Below, piece after piece: positions 44,901-52,272 of a stretch of DNA of 64,000 nt; positions within the stretch are counted from its first letter, which is position 1, and each line of letters begins with the position of its first letter. The stretch lies in contig SKRM01000004.1 in NCBI GenBank assembly GCA_007118495.1, positions 62,001 through 126,000 of the forward strand, read 5' to 3'. Made by a program: the position numbers and the translations under genes. Under the pieces are notes generated by a model, which made no database searches, had not been told where the DNA came from, and worked only from the letters and a program-made list of their open reading frames with translations. This stretch comes from Bacteroidales bacterium. GTDB taxonomy: Bacteria > Bacteroidota > Bacteroidia > Bacteroidales > UBA7960.

Positions 44901-46914
44901 AAATCACCTCAAATACTGATATGGCATTTTCTATGGAAGCTGCCAAACTCAAACCTCTGTAAATGTAGTCATTCCACTGTACCGAATCAACGGACACTTC
45001 CATTGATCCTGACATGATATCCCGACTAAAACCATACCCTTCAGCACTGATTCTGATTGCCAGATCTTGCAATAATTCGTCTTTTCCGATGATGGCCAAT
45101 GGGCTACCTGAATGCAATAATAATGATGTATCCCAGGCAGATAGTTCATCGTCAGCGTCATGTAGACTGAAGGTGGCGTAAAGCGTTGCAAAATTTGTAA
45201 AGATATCTGCACTGGCTTCAAATGATTGCAGGGAACCTTTCATTGAAGCCACAAGACTCAGGGTGTCGGGATACACAAGTTGATCAGGCACGGGCAAGTC
45301 AGGCATACTTGACACCAGACTTTCAACATGAGCGGCCAATTGAACATCAGGAAGATCAAGACCAATATTTTCAGGCTGATGAACATTATACAACTGACCT
45401 GAAAAGCTCACCGACAAAAGTGATGGAAGGTCGATGGTAAGAAGTTCCAGATCAAGTTCAGCCAGGGTTCCGGTCACTCTGGCTGTTATTTCGACTGCTT
45501 GAGGTAAACTTTCAAATGAAAAATTACCCCGTGGAGCCAGACTGATTATGTCTGATCCAATCAAGGCCCTTTCTAAAAACAAGTCTACCCTGTGATTATG
45601 GCTTAATGGAAATGACATGTCACCAAAAGGTATGGATGATTGCATTCTGCCTTGCAATGAGCTTCCGGCTGTTTCAACCACCAGTTGATCCAATACAATA
45701 TTTGCCCCCAGGCCTGCCACAACTGAAAAATGCTTCAGATGTATATCACCAGGGCCTTCCCCCCTTAGGTTGATAAGGTGCATCCCAAGAGTGTCAGGCG
45801 AAAGATGCAGGCGGTCGATCAAAAGATCAATATCATCAAAATGCAGGTGACTGGCTCTGCCTGCCATGTTAAAAGATGACTGGGTCAGGCGGAACTCATC
45901 AGCTATCAGTGTCAGGGGCATCATGTCAGACCAGAACTGACTTTTTCCGGAAACAGCCTCACCAACACCTTCACCTGCATTATGGGTTGGGCTTGTTGTC
46001 AATATGTCGGCGTATACCTGATGGAGAAAAAAATGATCAAGTTCAAAATACATCCTGTTCAGGTCAATTTTTCTGACCCCCAAATCAAGAGTGTAAAATC
46101 CTGCAGACAAGGCAATCTGTTCATTGCCTCCATAATAAAAATCAACATCGGTCATTACAAGTTGCGAAATGAAAATATCGGGCAACAAAGCAGCATCATC
46201 TTTATCGGGTAGTGTATGATCTGAGCTTTCACCTTCAGCCATGGCCAATGACAACTTACCCCCCTCAAGCCTTGTAAGCCCAAGGTGATATTGCATGTCA
46301 TCGGGAGCCATTTTATCGACCCAGGTTGAAAAATAATCCAACTGTAAGTATGCATCGATACCCTGAAGGTGATCTGCATAACGCAGATCAACCCTTTTCA
46401 GATGAATTTGCCCAATGTCAAATTCCCAGCTTATCTGCTTCTGGTCAGCATTTAAATCCACTTCAGTGATGATGGATTCATCGGGTGGATCGCTTGCCGC
46501 CAGTTGCAATAAAAAATCAAAGTTAAATACGGTGTCCGGTGATTGTCTTACAACATTCATTCTGATGTCTTCAAGATACACACGACTTACCACCAGTTTG
46601 CTACGCAAAAGGGGCAGCATACGTACACCAGCGTAAACCTCTCCGGCATACAACAATGTGTCATGTTGTTCATCAGCAACATATAAACCCTTTAGTGAAA
46701 CAGCAACAGGAAAGTGAATACCCAGACGTTCAATCCTGATTTCTGTTCCGGTTTGGCGGGATATTTTATCTACAGCATGCGACGCAAGCCAGGTTTGCAC
46801 TACATGCAATTGAAGTAAGGCCAATGCCAAAACAAGAAGGATAAACAGAAAAAGCAATATCCTTCCCGTCCACCGGTATGTTTGAACTAATATGCGTTTC
46901 AAGCGGTGCTTCAT
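41932..46914 (-). CDS. tamB: Translocation and assembly module protein TamB (DUF490)
   Basis: This is a very large envelope protein of 1660 residues from the ATG at 46914 (MKHRLKRILVQ). The frame is open further to 47001, but the membrane anchor (about 15-38, LLFLFILLVLALALLQ) fits this start. The long middle is a repetitive beta-taco of alternating strands, and the C-terminus (about 1250-1640) is the TamB_CTD (DUF490) with FNLNLEIDPQTEIR and FDIESYEEVQEGQVVGRTELQLEVSR-type motifs. It is thought to bridge inner and outer membranes for lipid transport or barrel assembly with TamL, which is translated by overlap. No clear promoter element is seen in the short gap to the SUI1 gene. Confidence 0.88.
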   Translation of the reverse strand: MKHRLKRILVQTYRWTGRILLFLFILLVLALALLQLHVVQTWLASHAVDKISRQTGTEIRIERLGIHFPVAVSLKGLYVADEQHDTLLYAGEVYAGVRMLPLLRSKLVVSRVYLEDIRMNVVRQSPDTVFNFDFLLQLAASDPPDESIITEVDLNADQKQISWEFDIGQIHLKRVDLRYADHLQGIDAYLQLDYFSTWVDKMAPDDMQYHLGLTRLEGGKLSLAMAEGESSDHTLPDKDDAALLPDIFISQLVMTDVDFYYGGNEQIALSAGFYTLDLGVRKIDLNRMYFELDHFFLHQVYADILTTSPTHNAGEGVGEAVSGKSQFWSDMMPLTLIADEFRLTQSSFNMAGRASHLHFDDIDLLIDRLHLSPDTLGMHLINLRGEGPGDIHLKHFSVVAGLGANIVLDQLVVETAGSSLQGRMQSSIPFGDMSFPLSHNHRVDLFLERALIGSDIISLAPRGNFSFESLPQAVEITARVTGTLAELDLELLTIDLPSLLSVSFSGQLYNVHQPENIGLDLPDVQLAAHVESLVSSMPDLPVPDQLVYPDTLSLVASMKGSLQSFEASADIFTNFATLYATFSLHDADDELSAWDTSLLLHSGSPLAIIGKDELLQDLAIRISAEGYGFSRDIMSGSMEVSVDSVQWNDYIYRGLSLAASIENAISVFEVIYQDDHIDLSTTASLDFRDSKTGLNLDLSLAHLNAHAIGLSDRMLAVQTGMTAHLDLTDSDFPVGHIGLINTHVLLEREIFSLDSLFLYTRMEQGSYMADIISPLLTLAYQGNVSPLSLPELLTSHILGYVDEGSDDFETGPDHARFDLSVNVRPSPYYHELLIPSLTSFEPFQLRASFNGRLGILNVETLVPDLQYADYHIRDLHITASSDADQVDVLVHLPLMDSGQLSLSNLMVGGKLREQNLAFDISFEDAENEPWLDISGDVVFEDSLVTLHFGSAFVFNRKSWDMMPDNYVIIGKEHLEVDNLHLSHGSQSILLQSRNNDLPGQIIDIYLQQLDLGSFELIGGKPLATGSLTGSVELSDTPLGMAFDVDLLVSGLGVNDHSIGDLSLKLHTTEPGVFYTETGISGFGNQLDIQGYFQTSGSRALDLTVNLPQLDFTILETFIAPHVYDPEGYVSGNMHIGGTMEHPLLIGQLGFEEMAFVIDFLQLRYEIEDEVVRFDGQNIHLDGFRLRDPEGNLATLNGSVRLDRLDDISYNLSINARNFLGMDKARRPDDLFFGKLILDADLRMRGSVNAPVVDGRLKLNQGSVISLVLPQTEPEAVGDDGVIIFVAPDEPLFADILADMDTMPEMIASFQNLDINLNLEIDPQTEIRLLLDEVAGDHLEIRGGGILGFGIDPGGRVSLAGRYEIGDGAYQMTFYDVIQRNFRIQPGGQIMWTGDPLEARVDITASYTVRASARELMVTHALTGGQPEQAFRQLYPFTVLLNMKGGLMQPEIDFEIELPPEHRGAMEGRLQTRLNELNQNESEVNKQVFALLVIGGFIQDDPLAGLGDGPGLASTARTSGSRILTQQLNRLSDRFVRGIDLNFDIESYEEVQEGQVVGRTELQLEVSRDFFNQRLRITAGGQLELEDETRRQLNPADIAGDFSVEYLLSPDGRYILKGFRERKYQDVFDSELIETGLSLVFRQTFNHFRELIGRKEENDQE

Positions 46915-47019
46915 AACAATACCCCTGATTTTTATCAATGCATTAACCCTGAAGAGCTGACCCGATTCTAAATTACTAAGAAAACCAAGACATTTGACCA
47001 ATAATTGATGCGCAAACCA

Positions 47020-47027
47020 TATCTTTG
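47020..47027 (+). promoter_or_regulatory. Promoter of the SUI1/YciH gene
   Basis: TATCTTTG matches TAnnTTTG, with TTTG at 46993-46996 as a possible -33 at a slightly long spacing of 23 bases. The predicted leader is about 41 bases to the ATG at 47071. Confidence 0.5.
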
Positions 47028-47070
47028 GGTTGATTTCGGAGAATTCTCAACAAAATACAACCGTCAGATT

Positions 47071-47394
47071 ATGGGAAACCGCATCGTATATTCAACCAAC
47101 CCCAACTTTAATACCAATAGCGACCCTGATGAAGAACCAACACTTCAACCATCAGCTCAGCAACTAAAAGCATTGATCAGCAAAAAAGGAAGAGGCGGAA
47201 AGACAGTTACCATTATAGATGGGTTCAGGGGAAGCAGCCACGACCTGAATGAACTGGGCAAAACAATCAAGACAAAATGTGGCATCGGAGGTTCTGTAAA
47301 AGACGGACAGATCTTGCTACAGGGAGATGTGCGGGAAAAAGCCATGCATTTTTTGCGCACTGCCGGATACAATATAAAAAAGGCCGGTGGTTAA
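47071..47394 (+). CDS. SUI1/YciH family translation factor
   Basis: This is a small cytoplasmic protein of 107 residues related to eIF1/YciH. The C-terminal SUI1 fold starts at KGRGGKTVTIIDGF and includes LNELGKTIKTKCGIGGSVKDGQILLQGD, as in the family. The N-terminal 45 residues are charged and probably flexible. YciH binds the 30S subunit and affects initiation fidelity under stress. The ATG at 47071 is preferred over an in-frame ATG at 47005 because a promoter lies between them. Its stop codon is inside the stem of a terminator. Confidence 0.85.
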   Translation: MGNRIVYSTNPNFNTNSDPDEEPTLQPSAQQLKALISKKGRGGKTVTIIDGFRGSSHDLNELGKTIKTKCGIGGSVKDGQILLQGDVREKAMHFLRTAGYNIKKAGG

Positions 47395-47402
47395 CCACCG
47401 GC
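47383..47402. terminator. Bidirectional terminator with embedded stop codon
   Basis: GCCGGTGGTTAACCACCGGC is a perfect 20-base palindrome. A run of A precedes it and CTTTTC follows, so it can stop both the SUI1 transcript and the convergent ferritin transcript. The TAA stop of the SUI1 gene is the centre of the palindrome. Confidence 0.75.
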
Positions 47403-47428
47403 ACTTTTCTGAATCATTAAAAAAACTG

Positions 47429-47932
47429 TTACTCTTTCGACTCACCGGCTGCCCGCATGGCCATGATGTCACGGTCAAAAATATACAGGTTGCGGTCACC
47501 GAGCAATTCAAGTTTATCAATAATTGACTGCACGGATGCTTCCTCTTCCATTTGTTCTTCAACAAACCACTGAATCCAGTTATTGGTGGCAAAGTCTCTT
47601 TCTTCAAGGCTAAGTGCCACAATATCATTTATGGCTTCTGAAACCATTTGCTCATGCTCCAATGATGCGTCAAATGCCTCTCTCACGCCAGGAAAATCCT
47701 TTGGCGGGAGCTCTATTTTTGGTACAGTGGCATGCCCTCCCCTTTCATTGATAAAGTGGATAAACTTGAGCATATGCTCCCTTTCTTCTTCTGACTGCGC
47801 ATAAAACCACTGTGAAATTCCTTCAAGCCCACGGGCTTCAGCCCATGAAGCCATAGCCAGGTATAGTTGAGAAGCATATGCCTCTTTTGATACCTGCTCA
47901 TTTAAAATATTGTACATTTTTTCTGATAACAT
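47429..47932 (-). CDS. ftnA: Non-heme ferritin
   Basis: This is an iron-storage protein of 167 residues from the ATG at 47932 (MLSEKMYNILNEQ). The frame is open to 48019 but the four-helix fold begins here. Ferroxidase residues are visible: Glu17-equivalent in NEQVSKEAYAS, the Glu-x2-His pair in SEEEREHMLKF, the Glu of SLEHEQMVSEA and the Gln/Glu pair of FVEEQMEEEAS. It would oxidise and store iron, limiting Fenton chemistry. It shares the intergenic region with the Rrf2 gene, so the two may respond to related signals. Confidence 0.93.
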   Translation of the reverse strand: MLSEKMYNILNEQVSKEAYASQLYLAMASWAEARGLEGISQWFYAQSEEEREHMLKFIHFINERGGHATVPKIELPPKDFPGVREAFDASLEHEQMVSEAINDIVALSLEERDFATNNWIQWFVEEQMEEEASVQSIIDKLELLGDRNLYIFDRDIMAMRAAGESKE

Positions 47933-47975
47933 GTCCTTATATATTGATGGGTTAATAATGGTATTTTCTTCATAA

Positions 47976-47983
47976 CAAATATA
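47976..47983 (-). promoter_or_regulatory. Promoter of the ferritin gene
   Basis: The minus strand reads TATATTTG, a full match to TAnnTTTG, 43 bases before the ATG. No clear -33 element. Confidence 0.5.
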
Positions 47984-48052
47984 CGTGCTTAATGTTTGAA
48001 AGCCGCTTAAAATTTGCAATTCACAATTTTTAAGAAAATAAATACTGAAATA

Positions 48053-48085
48053 TTTGTTTTAATTAAAAAAAGATTTGTACATTTG
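48053..48085 (+). promoter_or_regulatory. Promoter of the Rrf2-ferredoxin-hcp operon
   Basis: TTTG (48053-48056), 21 bases, then TACATTTG (48078-48085) followed by C: both elements of the Bacteroidota promoter match fully. The predicted start near 48088 leaves about 32 bases before the GTG at 48120. Confidence 0.7.
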
Positions 48086-48096
48086 CGTATTCAAAT
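48081..48096. promoter_or_regulatory. Candidate Rrf2 operator
   Basis: ATTTG-N6-CAAAT is an exact inverted repeat that overlaps the -7 box and the predicted start of transcription, and GTATT/AATAC (48087-48098) adds a second nested dyad. A repressor bound here would block RNA polymerase. The assignment to the Rrf2 protein is inference. Confidence 0.4.
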
Positions 48097-48119
48097 ACTG
48101 TTTTTCTTTATTACACAAA

Positions 48120-48515
48120 GTGAGTAAAATCTTTCACATATCAGAAGCTGCAACCATTGCCATTCACAGTATGGCGGTTATTGCCAGAAGCAACAAGCTG
48201 CTTAACGTACAGCAGGTTGCCGGACAGACTGGTTTTTCACGCAACCATACCGCCAAGGTATTGCAACAATTGGTGAAAAACCAATTCCTGCAGTCTACAC
48301 GTGGACCAAGAGGTGGGTTTGTACTCAATAAAAAGGCTGAAGAAATCACCCTCATGGATATTTATCGGATCATTGAGGGAGACCTCGAAGAAAGCAACTG
48401 CAAAATGGATTGCCTGCACTGTCCGTTTAACAACTGCATATTTGGTGGATTAGACCGTAAGTTCAGTGAAGAATTCAGAACCTATATGAACGAAAAAAAA
48501 TTAGCCGCAATTTAA
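48120..48515 (+). CDS. Rrf2 family Fe-S transcription regulator
   Basis: This is a winged-helix regulator of 131 residues from the GTG at 48120. The frame reaches back to a TTG at 48075, but that part contains the promoter. The helix-turn-helix is in VQQVAGQTGFSRNHTAKVLQQLVK (about 30-53) and the wing in TRGPRGGFVL. Four cysteines (94, 98, 101, 106) could hold an Fe-S cluster, as in NsrR and IscR. The neighbouring ferredoxin and Hcp genes, the first 21 bases downstream, suggest that it senses NO or iron-sulfur status and controls its own operon. Confidence 0.88.
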   Translation: MSKIFHISEAATIAIHSMAVIARSNKLLNVQQVAGQTGFSRNHTAKVLQQLVKNQFLQSTRGPRGGFVLNKKAEEITLMDIYRIIEGDLEESNCKMDCLHCPFNNCIFGGLDRKFSEEFRTYMNEKKLAAI

Positions 48516-48536
48516 TTATATTAACTACGCACACCA

Positions 48537-49466
48537 ATGAAAAGAACAATTATCAAAATAGATGAAGACCTGTGCAATGGCTGTGGCCTTTGTGTTGAAG
48601 GTTGCCATGAAGGCGCGCTGCAAATGATTGATGGCAAAGCCAGAATGATCAGCGACCTGTACTGTGACGGACTGGGTGCTTGTATACCCGAATGTCCTGT
48701 TGGAGCTATCACCCTTGAAGAAAGAGAGGCAGAGCCTTATGATGAGATCAGGGTTATGGAAAAAATTTCACCCAAGGGAGAAGCTACTGTTATTGCCCAT
48801 CTGAATCACCTGATAGACCACAACCAGCATGAGTTTGTGGAACAAGGAATTCAATACATCAAAGACAATCAACTTAAAATAGACCTAACCAGGCTTAAAA
48901 ATTTAAATTCAGACGAAAAAATGCACAAACAGCATAAAACCATTGAGGCTGAAACTGTTGCCCAAAACACCAAGGCAGCACATGCGGCTCCTGCACACGG
49001 AGGTGGTTGTCCGGGGTCAAGGATGATGAATTTCAACAAACCAGAAAGTCCTAAAGAAACCAACGGGACACCAGCCGAACAAGCATCTGAACTCAGGCAA
49101 TGGCCCGTTCAGTTACACCTGGTAAACCCCCAGGCTCCGTATTTCAAAGATGCGGATGTATTGCTGGCCGCTGATTGCGTGGCATTTTCAATGGGAAATT
49201 TTCACAGTAAATTCCTCAAAGGAAGAGGACTGGCCATAGCCTGCCCCAAACTGGATACCGGAAAGGATATCTATATTGAAAAACTGGTGGCCATGATCAA
49301 TAATTCAAAAATCAATACACTTACAGTCATGGTTATGGAAGTTCCATGCTGTACAGGCTTGTTGCAGATGGCAAAAATGGCCGCCTCGCAAGCTAGCCGC
49401 AAGGTGCCGGTTAAAGCAATTACCGTTGGCATTCACGGCGATGTAATCGGAGAAGAATGGATTTGA
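48537..49466 (+). CDS. Ferredoxin-like protein upstream of Hcp
   Basis: This is an iron-sulfur protein of 309 residues. The first cluster motif is Cys13-x2-Cys16-x2-Cys19-x3-Cys23. The second is Cys43-x5-Cys49-x3-Cys53, where Leu46 stands at the position of the missing Cys (CDGLGAC). A poorly conserved, His/Ala/Gly-rich linker (about 130-165) with HGGGCPGS leads to a C-terminal domain with ADCVAFS, ACPKLD and VPCCTG. Proteins of this type regularly accompany hybrid cluster protein and are presumed to pass electrons to it. It is encoded 21 bases after the Rrf2 gene. Confidence 0.85.
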   Translation: MKRTIIKIDEDLCNGCGLCVEGCHEGALQMIDGKARMISDLYCDGLGACIPECPVGAITLEEREAEPYDEIRVMEKISPKGEATVIAHLNHLIDHNQHEFVEQGIQYIKDNQLKIDLTRLKNLNSDEKMHKQHKTIEAETVAQNTKAAHAAPAHGGGCPGSRMMNFNKPESPKETNGTPAEQASELRQWPVQLHLVNPQAPYFKDADVLLAADCVAFSMGNFHSKFLKGRGLAIACPKLDTGKDIYIEKLVAMINNSKINTLTVMVMEVPCCTGLLQMAKMAASQASRKVPVKAITVGIHGDVIGEEWI

Positions 49467-49538
49467 CCATCACGGGGTTAACCCCAATATAAATCAATTA
49501 TTGTTCAAAAAATCAATCACCTAAAAACAGTAAAAAAG

Positions 49539-51203
49539 ATGAGTATGTTTTGTTTTCAATGCCAGGAAGCAGCAAAAGGCGTAGGCTGCACAGTTAAGGG
49601 AGTTTGTGGAAAAGAACCGGAAGTGGCCGGTATTCAAGATGTAATGATGTACTTTCTGCGTGGGTTATCAGTATATGCCAACATCGGAAGGGAACATGGC
49701 TACACCAGTCCTAAAGTAGACAGGTTTGTCCAGGAAGGACTGTTTATGACCATTACCAATGCGAATTTTAACAAAGATCGTTTTGTTGAAAAGCTCAGGG
49801 ATGGTTTTGCACTTCGCATCGAATTTGAAAGCCAGCTCGAAGCAAACGGAATCAAAATTGACAAGAGTAACTTGCCTGAAGCCGCCAGATGGGTAGCCTA
49901 TACTCCCGGTGAATACGAAAGAAAAGCACAACAGGCTGGTGTATTGGTCATGAGCGAAAATGAAGACATCAGGTCACTGCGTGAACTGATCATTTACGGC
50001 ATCAAAGGGATGGCGGCTTATGCAGAACATGCCGGCAACCTTGATCACATCAATGAAGAAATCAATGCATTCATGCAAAAAGGTCTTGCAGCCACACTTG
50101 ATGATAGCCTGGGAGCTGATGAGCTTACAGCCATGGTGCTTGAGTGTGGTAAATATGGTGTAGAAGTCATGGCACTTCTTGATAAAGCAAACACCAGCAA
50201 ATATGGACATCCTGAATTAACCAGTGTGAATATAGGTGTAAGGGGCAATCCGGCAATCTTGATTAGTGGCCATGACCTGCGCGACATGGAAGACCTTCTG
50301 GAACAAACCCAGGGAACCGGTGTCGACGTCTACACCCATAGCGAGATGCTTCCTGCCAATTATTACCCGGCATTTAAAAAATATGGGCATTTTGTTGGCA
50401 ACTATGGTAATGCATGGTGGAAGCAACGTGAAGAATTTGAAAAATTCAACGGACCTATCCTCTTTACCACCAATTGTATCGTTCCACCTTTAAAGAGTGC
50501 AGGGTATGCTGACCGTATTTATACCACAGGTTCATCTGGTCTTGACGGTGCCATCCATATCCCTGACAGAGCAGAAGGCGGCAGAAAAGATTTCTCGCAA
50601 ATCATCGAACATGCCAAAAAATGTGAGTCGCCTGTTGAGATAGAAACCGGTGAAATCATCGGAGGTTTTGCACACAACCAGGTAATGCAGTTAGCTGATA
50701 AAGTGGTCGATGCCGTTAAATCAGGTGCCATAAGAAAATTCTTTGTCATGGCTGGTTGCGATGGCAGGATGAAAAGCCGTGATTATTACACAGAGTTTGC
50801 TGAGGCATTGCCAAAGGACACTGTCATACTGACAGCAGGTTGCGCAAAATACCGTTACAACAAGCTTCCTCTGGGTGATATCGGAGGCATACCAAGGGTT
50901 CTTGATGCCGGCCAGTGTAATGACAGTTATTCACTTGCTGTCATAGCCCTGAAACTGAAAGAGGTTTTTGAGCTCAATGACATCAACGAACTACCCATTG
51001 CCTACAATATTGCATGGTACGAGCAAAAAGCGGTCATTGTGTTGCTTGCCCTTCTGTACCTGGGTGTGAAGAATATCCATTTAGGACCCACCCTGCCCGC
51101 ATTCCTGTCGCCCAATGTAGCCAATGTACTGGTTGAGAAATTTGGTATTTCAGGAGTTACAAGCGTTGACGAGGATATGAAAATTTTCATGGGAGAAAAT
51201 TAA
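49539..51203 (+). CDS. hcp: Hybrid cluster protein (hydroxylamine/NO reductase)
   Basis: This is a cytoplasmic protein of 554 residues with the unusual Fe4-S2-O2 cluster. It reduces hydroxylamine in vitro and is thought to act as NO reductase or S-nitrosylase in cells. The N-terminal Cys5-x2-Cys8-x8-Cys17-x5-Cys23 spacing is that of class I, which holds a [4Fe-4S] cluster as in Desulfovibrio, not the [2Fe-2S] of E. coli. Hybrid-cluster ligands are visible around [22 protein letters not shown] and [11 protein letters not shown]. It lies 72 bases after the ferredoxin gene. Confidence 0.95.
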   Translation: MSMFCFQCQEAAKGVGCTVKGVCGKEPEVAGIQDVMMYFLRGLSVYANIGREHGYTSPKVDRFVQEGLFMTITNANFNKDRFVEKLRDGFALRIEFESQLEANGIKIDKSNLPEAARWVAYTPGEYERKAQQAGVLVMSENEDIRSLRELIIYGIKGMAAYAEHAGNLDHINEEINAFMQKGLAATLDDSLGADELTAMVLECGKYGVEVMALLDKANTSKYGHPELTSVNIGVRGNPAILISGHDLRDMEDLLEQTQGTGVDVYTHSEMLPANYYPAFKKYGHFVGNYGNAWWKQREEFEKFNGPILFTTNCIVPPLKSAGYADRIYTTGSSGLDGAIHIPDRAEGGRKDFSQIIEHAKKCESPVEIETGEIIGGFAHNQVMQLADKVVDAVKSGAIRKFFVMAGCDGRMKSRDYYTEFAEALPKDTVILTAGCAKYRYNKLPLGDIGGIPRVLDAGQCNDSYSLAVIALKLKEVFELNDINELPIAYNIAWYEQKAVIVLLALLYLGVKNIHLGPTLPAFLSPNVANVLVEKFGISGVTSVDEDMKIFMGEN

Positions 51204-51237
51204 AATATCAGTACCTTTATTTGATATTACAAACAGA

Positions 51238-51267
51238 GGCCTGCCGGATCTTTTCAACCGGCAGGCC
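51238..51267 (+). terminator. GC-rich hairpin between hcp and the Bfd-like gene
   Basis: GGCCTGCCGG and CCGGCAGGCC form a perfect ten-base stem with a ten-base loop, 34 bases after the hcp stop and 19 before the next ATG. No T run follows, so termination may be partial, acting as an attenuator or a 3' stabiliser of the hcp message. Confidence 0.5.
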
Positions 51268-51286
51268 CTTCATATAGAATCATACC

Positions 51287-51481
51287 ATGGATGACAAAAA
51301 CCCTTTGATTTGTTCCTGCAATGAAATATACCAACAGGAAATAGAGCAGGCCATACGGGAGAAAAACCTAAAAACCATCGAAGAAGTAGGCGATGAAACC
51401 ACTGCCGGTACAGTATGTGGTGCCTGTGTGGATGAAATTTTCCTGATCCTTGAAAAAATCAATGGAAAAGTTGACCTGTAA
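51287..51481 (+). CDS. Bfd-like [2Fe-2S] protein
   Basis: This small protein of 64 residues has the bacterioferritin-associated ferredoxin (Fer2_BFD) pattern: Cys9-x-Cys11 in ICSCN and Cys44-x2-Cys47 in VCGACVDE. It would carry electrons, perhaps to Hcp or to a ferritin for iron release. It lies after the hairpin that follows hcp, and the next gene starts four bases after its stop. Confidence 0.85.
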   Translation: MDDKNPLICSCNEIYQQEIEQAIREKNLKTIEEVGDETTAGTVCGACVDEIFLILEKINGKVDL

Positions 51482-51485
51482 AGTT

Positions 51486-52130
51486 ATGGCTGTCCGGACC
51501 ATTATTTTGTTATTATTCATACTTGCCTTCAATGCATGCAGAAACCAATCTGATGAAGCCGCAGATGATTATGGAGGCAGGCTCGCAGAATGGTTTGCAT
51601 ATTACGGAATAACAGCAGCTGAAATGGCTCCTGCAGGCAGTTTCAAAAACCATGTACTACCCCCTGCCCCATTTTACCTGACAGGATCACAACCCTTTGA
51701 AGATCTCCTGGTTTTTACCGATGATTCTATATTGGCACTTGATCTGGACAGCTATCACCTGGTACTCGAGACATCGGCTGATGGGACCATCTACGCGCTG
51801 GGAAGAGAAGCTGATATGGAAATTGGCCTGGTAAACCTGAAGAAAAATACCCGGCAACGCATACTTTTCTGTGGCACTCCATGCCTGTTTGAAGAAGGGG
51901 ACATCATGCCCGATGGCAGGGTGGTCATTGCCGGATTTACCGAAGATGAAGGGATGTACGCTCCTACCCTCTGGAAAATTTCACCAGATTTTTCCCAAAT
52001 CGCAATCTTCATGGCAGAAATGCACAAAACTGCTGACCAATTATCATATGTCCCTGAAGTACGCCTGAGCCATATCCGTTTTGACTTTGCCCCGGGTCCA
52101 CCGCAATTTTTCACCCCACCACTGCCTTAA
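51486..52130 (+). CDS. Unrecognised lipoprotein
   Basis: I do not recognise this protein of 214 residues. From the ATG at 51486 it has a lipoprotein signal (LLLFILAFNAC, Cys about residue 17) and a mature domain that looks beta-rich (FEDLLVFTDDSILALDLDSYHLVLET, LVNLKKNTRQRILFCGTP), like an irregular propeller or fragment. There is no catalytic motif. It starts four bases after the Bfd-like gene and ends the module. A link to NO or iron is only by position. Confidence 0.65.
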   Translation: MAVRTIILLLFILAFNACRNQSDEAADDYGGRLAEWFAYYGITAAEMAPAGSFKNHVLPPAPFYLTGSQPFEDLLVFTDDSILALDLDSYHLVLETSADGTIYALGREADMEIGLVNLKKNTRQRILFCGTPCLFEEGDIMPDGRVVIAGFTEDEGMYAPTLWKISPDFSQIAIFMAEMHKTADQLSYVPEVRLSHIRFDFAPGPPQFFTPPLP

Positions 52131-52170
52131 ATATTTTTTATCGCAAAAAAAGCACGGACAGCAAATCAGT

Positions 52171-52228
52171 AAAAGCTTTATGTATAAGATGGATACTTCT
52201 GTGTCTCTTATCGTTTAAGCTTTTCTTA
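52171..52228 (+). terminator. Terminator after the lipoprotein gene
   Basis: AAAAGCTT (52171-52178) pairs with AAGCTTTT (52217-52224) and an inner ATAAGA/TCTTAT stem (52184-52189, 52206-52211) lies inside, followed by CTT. It sits before the next promoter, as expected for the end of the Rrf2-hcp transcript. Confidence 0.5.
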
Positions 52229-52234
52229 AATTTG
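52227..52234 (+). promoter_or_regulatory. Promoter of the DUF5916 gene
   Basis: TAAATTTG followed by C, a full match to TAnnTTTG, 38 bases before the ATG and directly after the terminator stem. Confidence 0.5.
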
Positions 52235-52272
52235 CCCCCAATAGTTTATATAAGTTACTTTTTAAAGACTCA

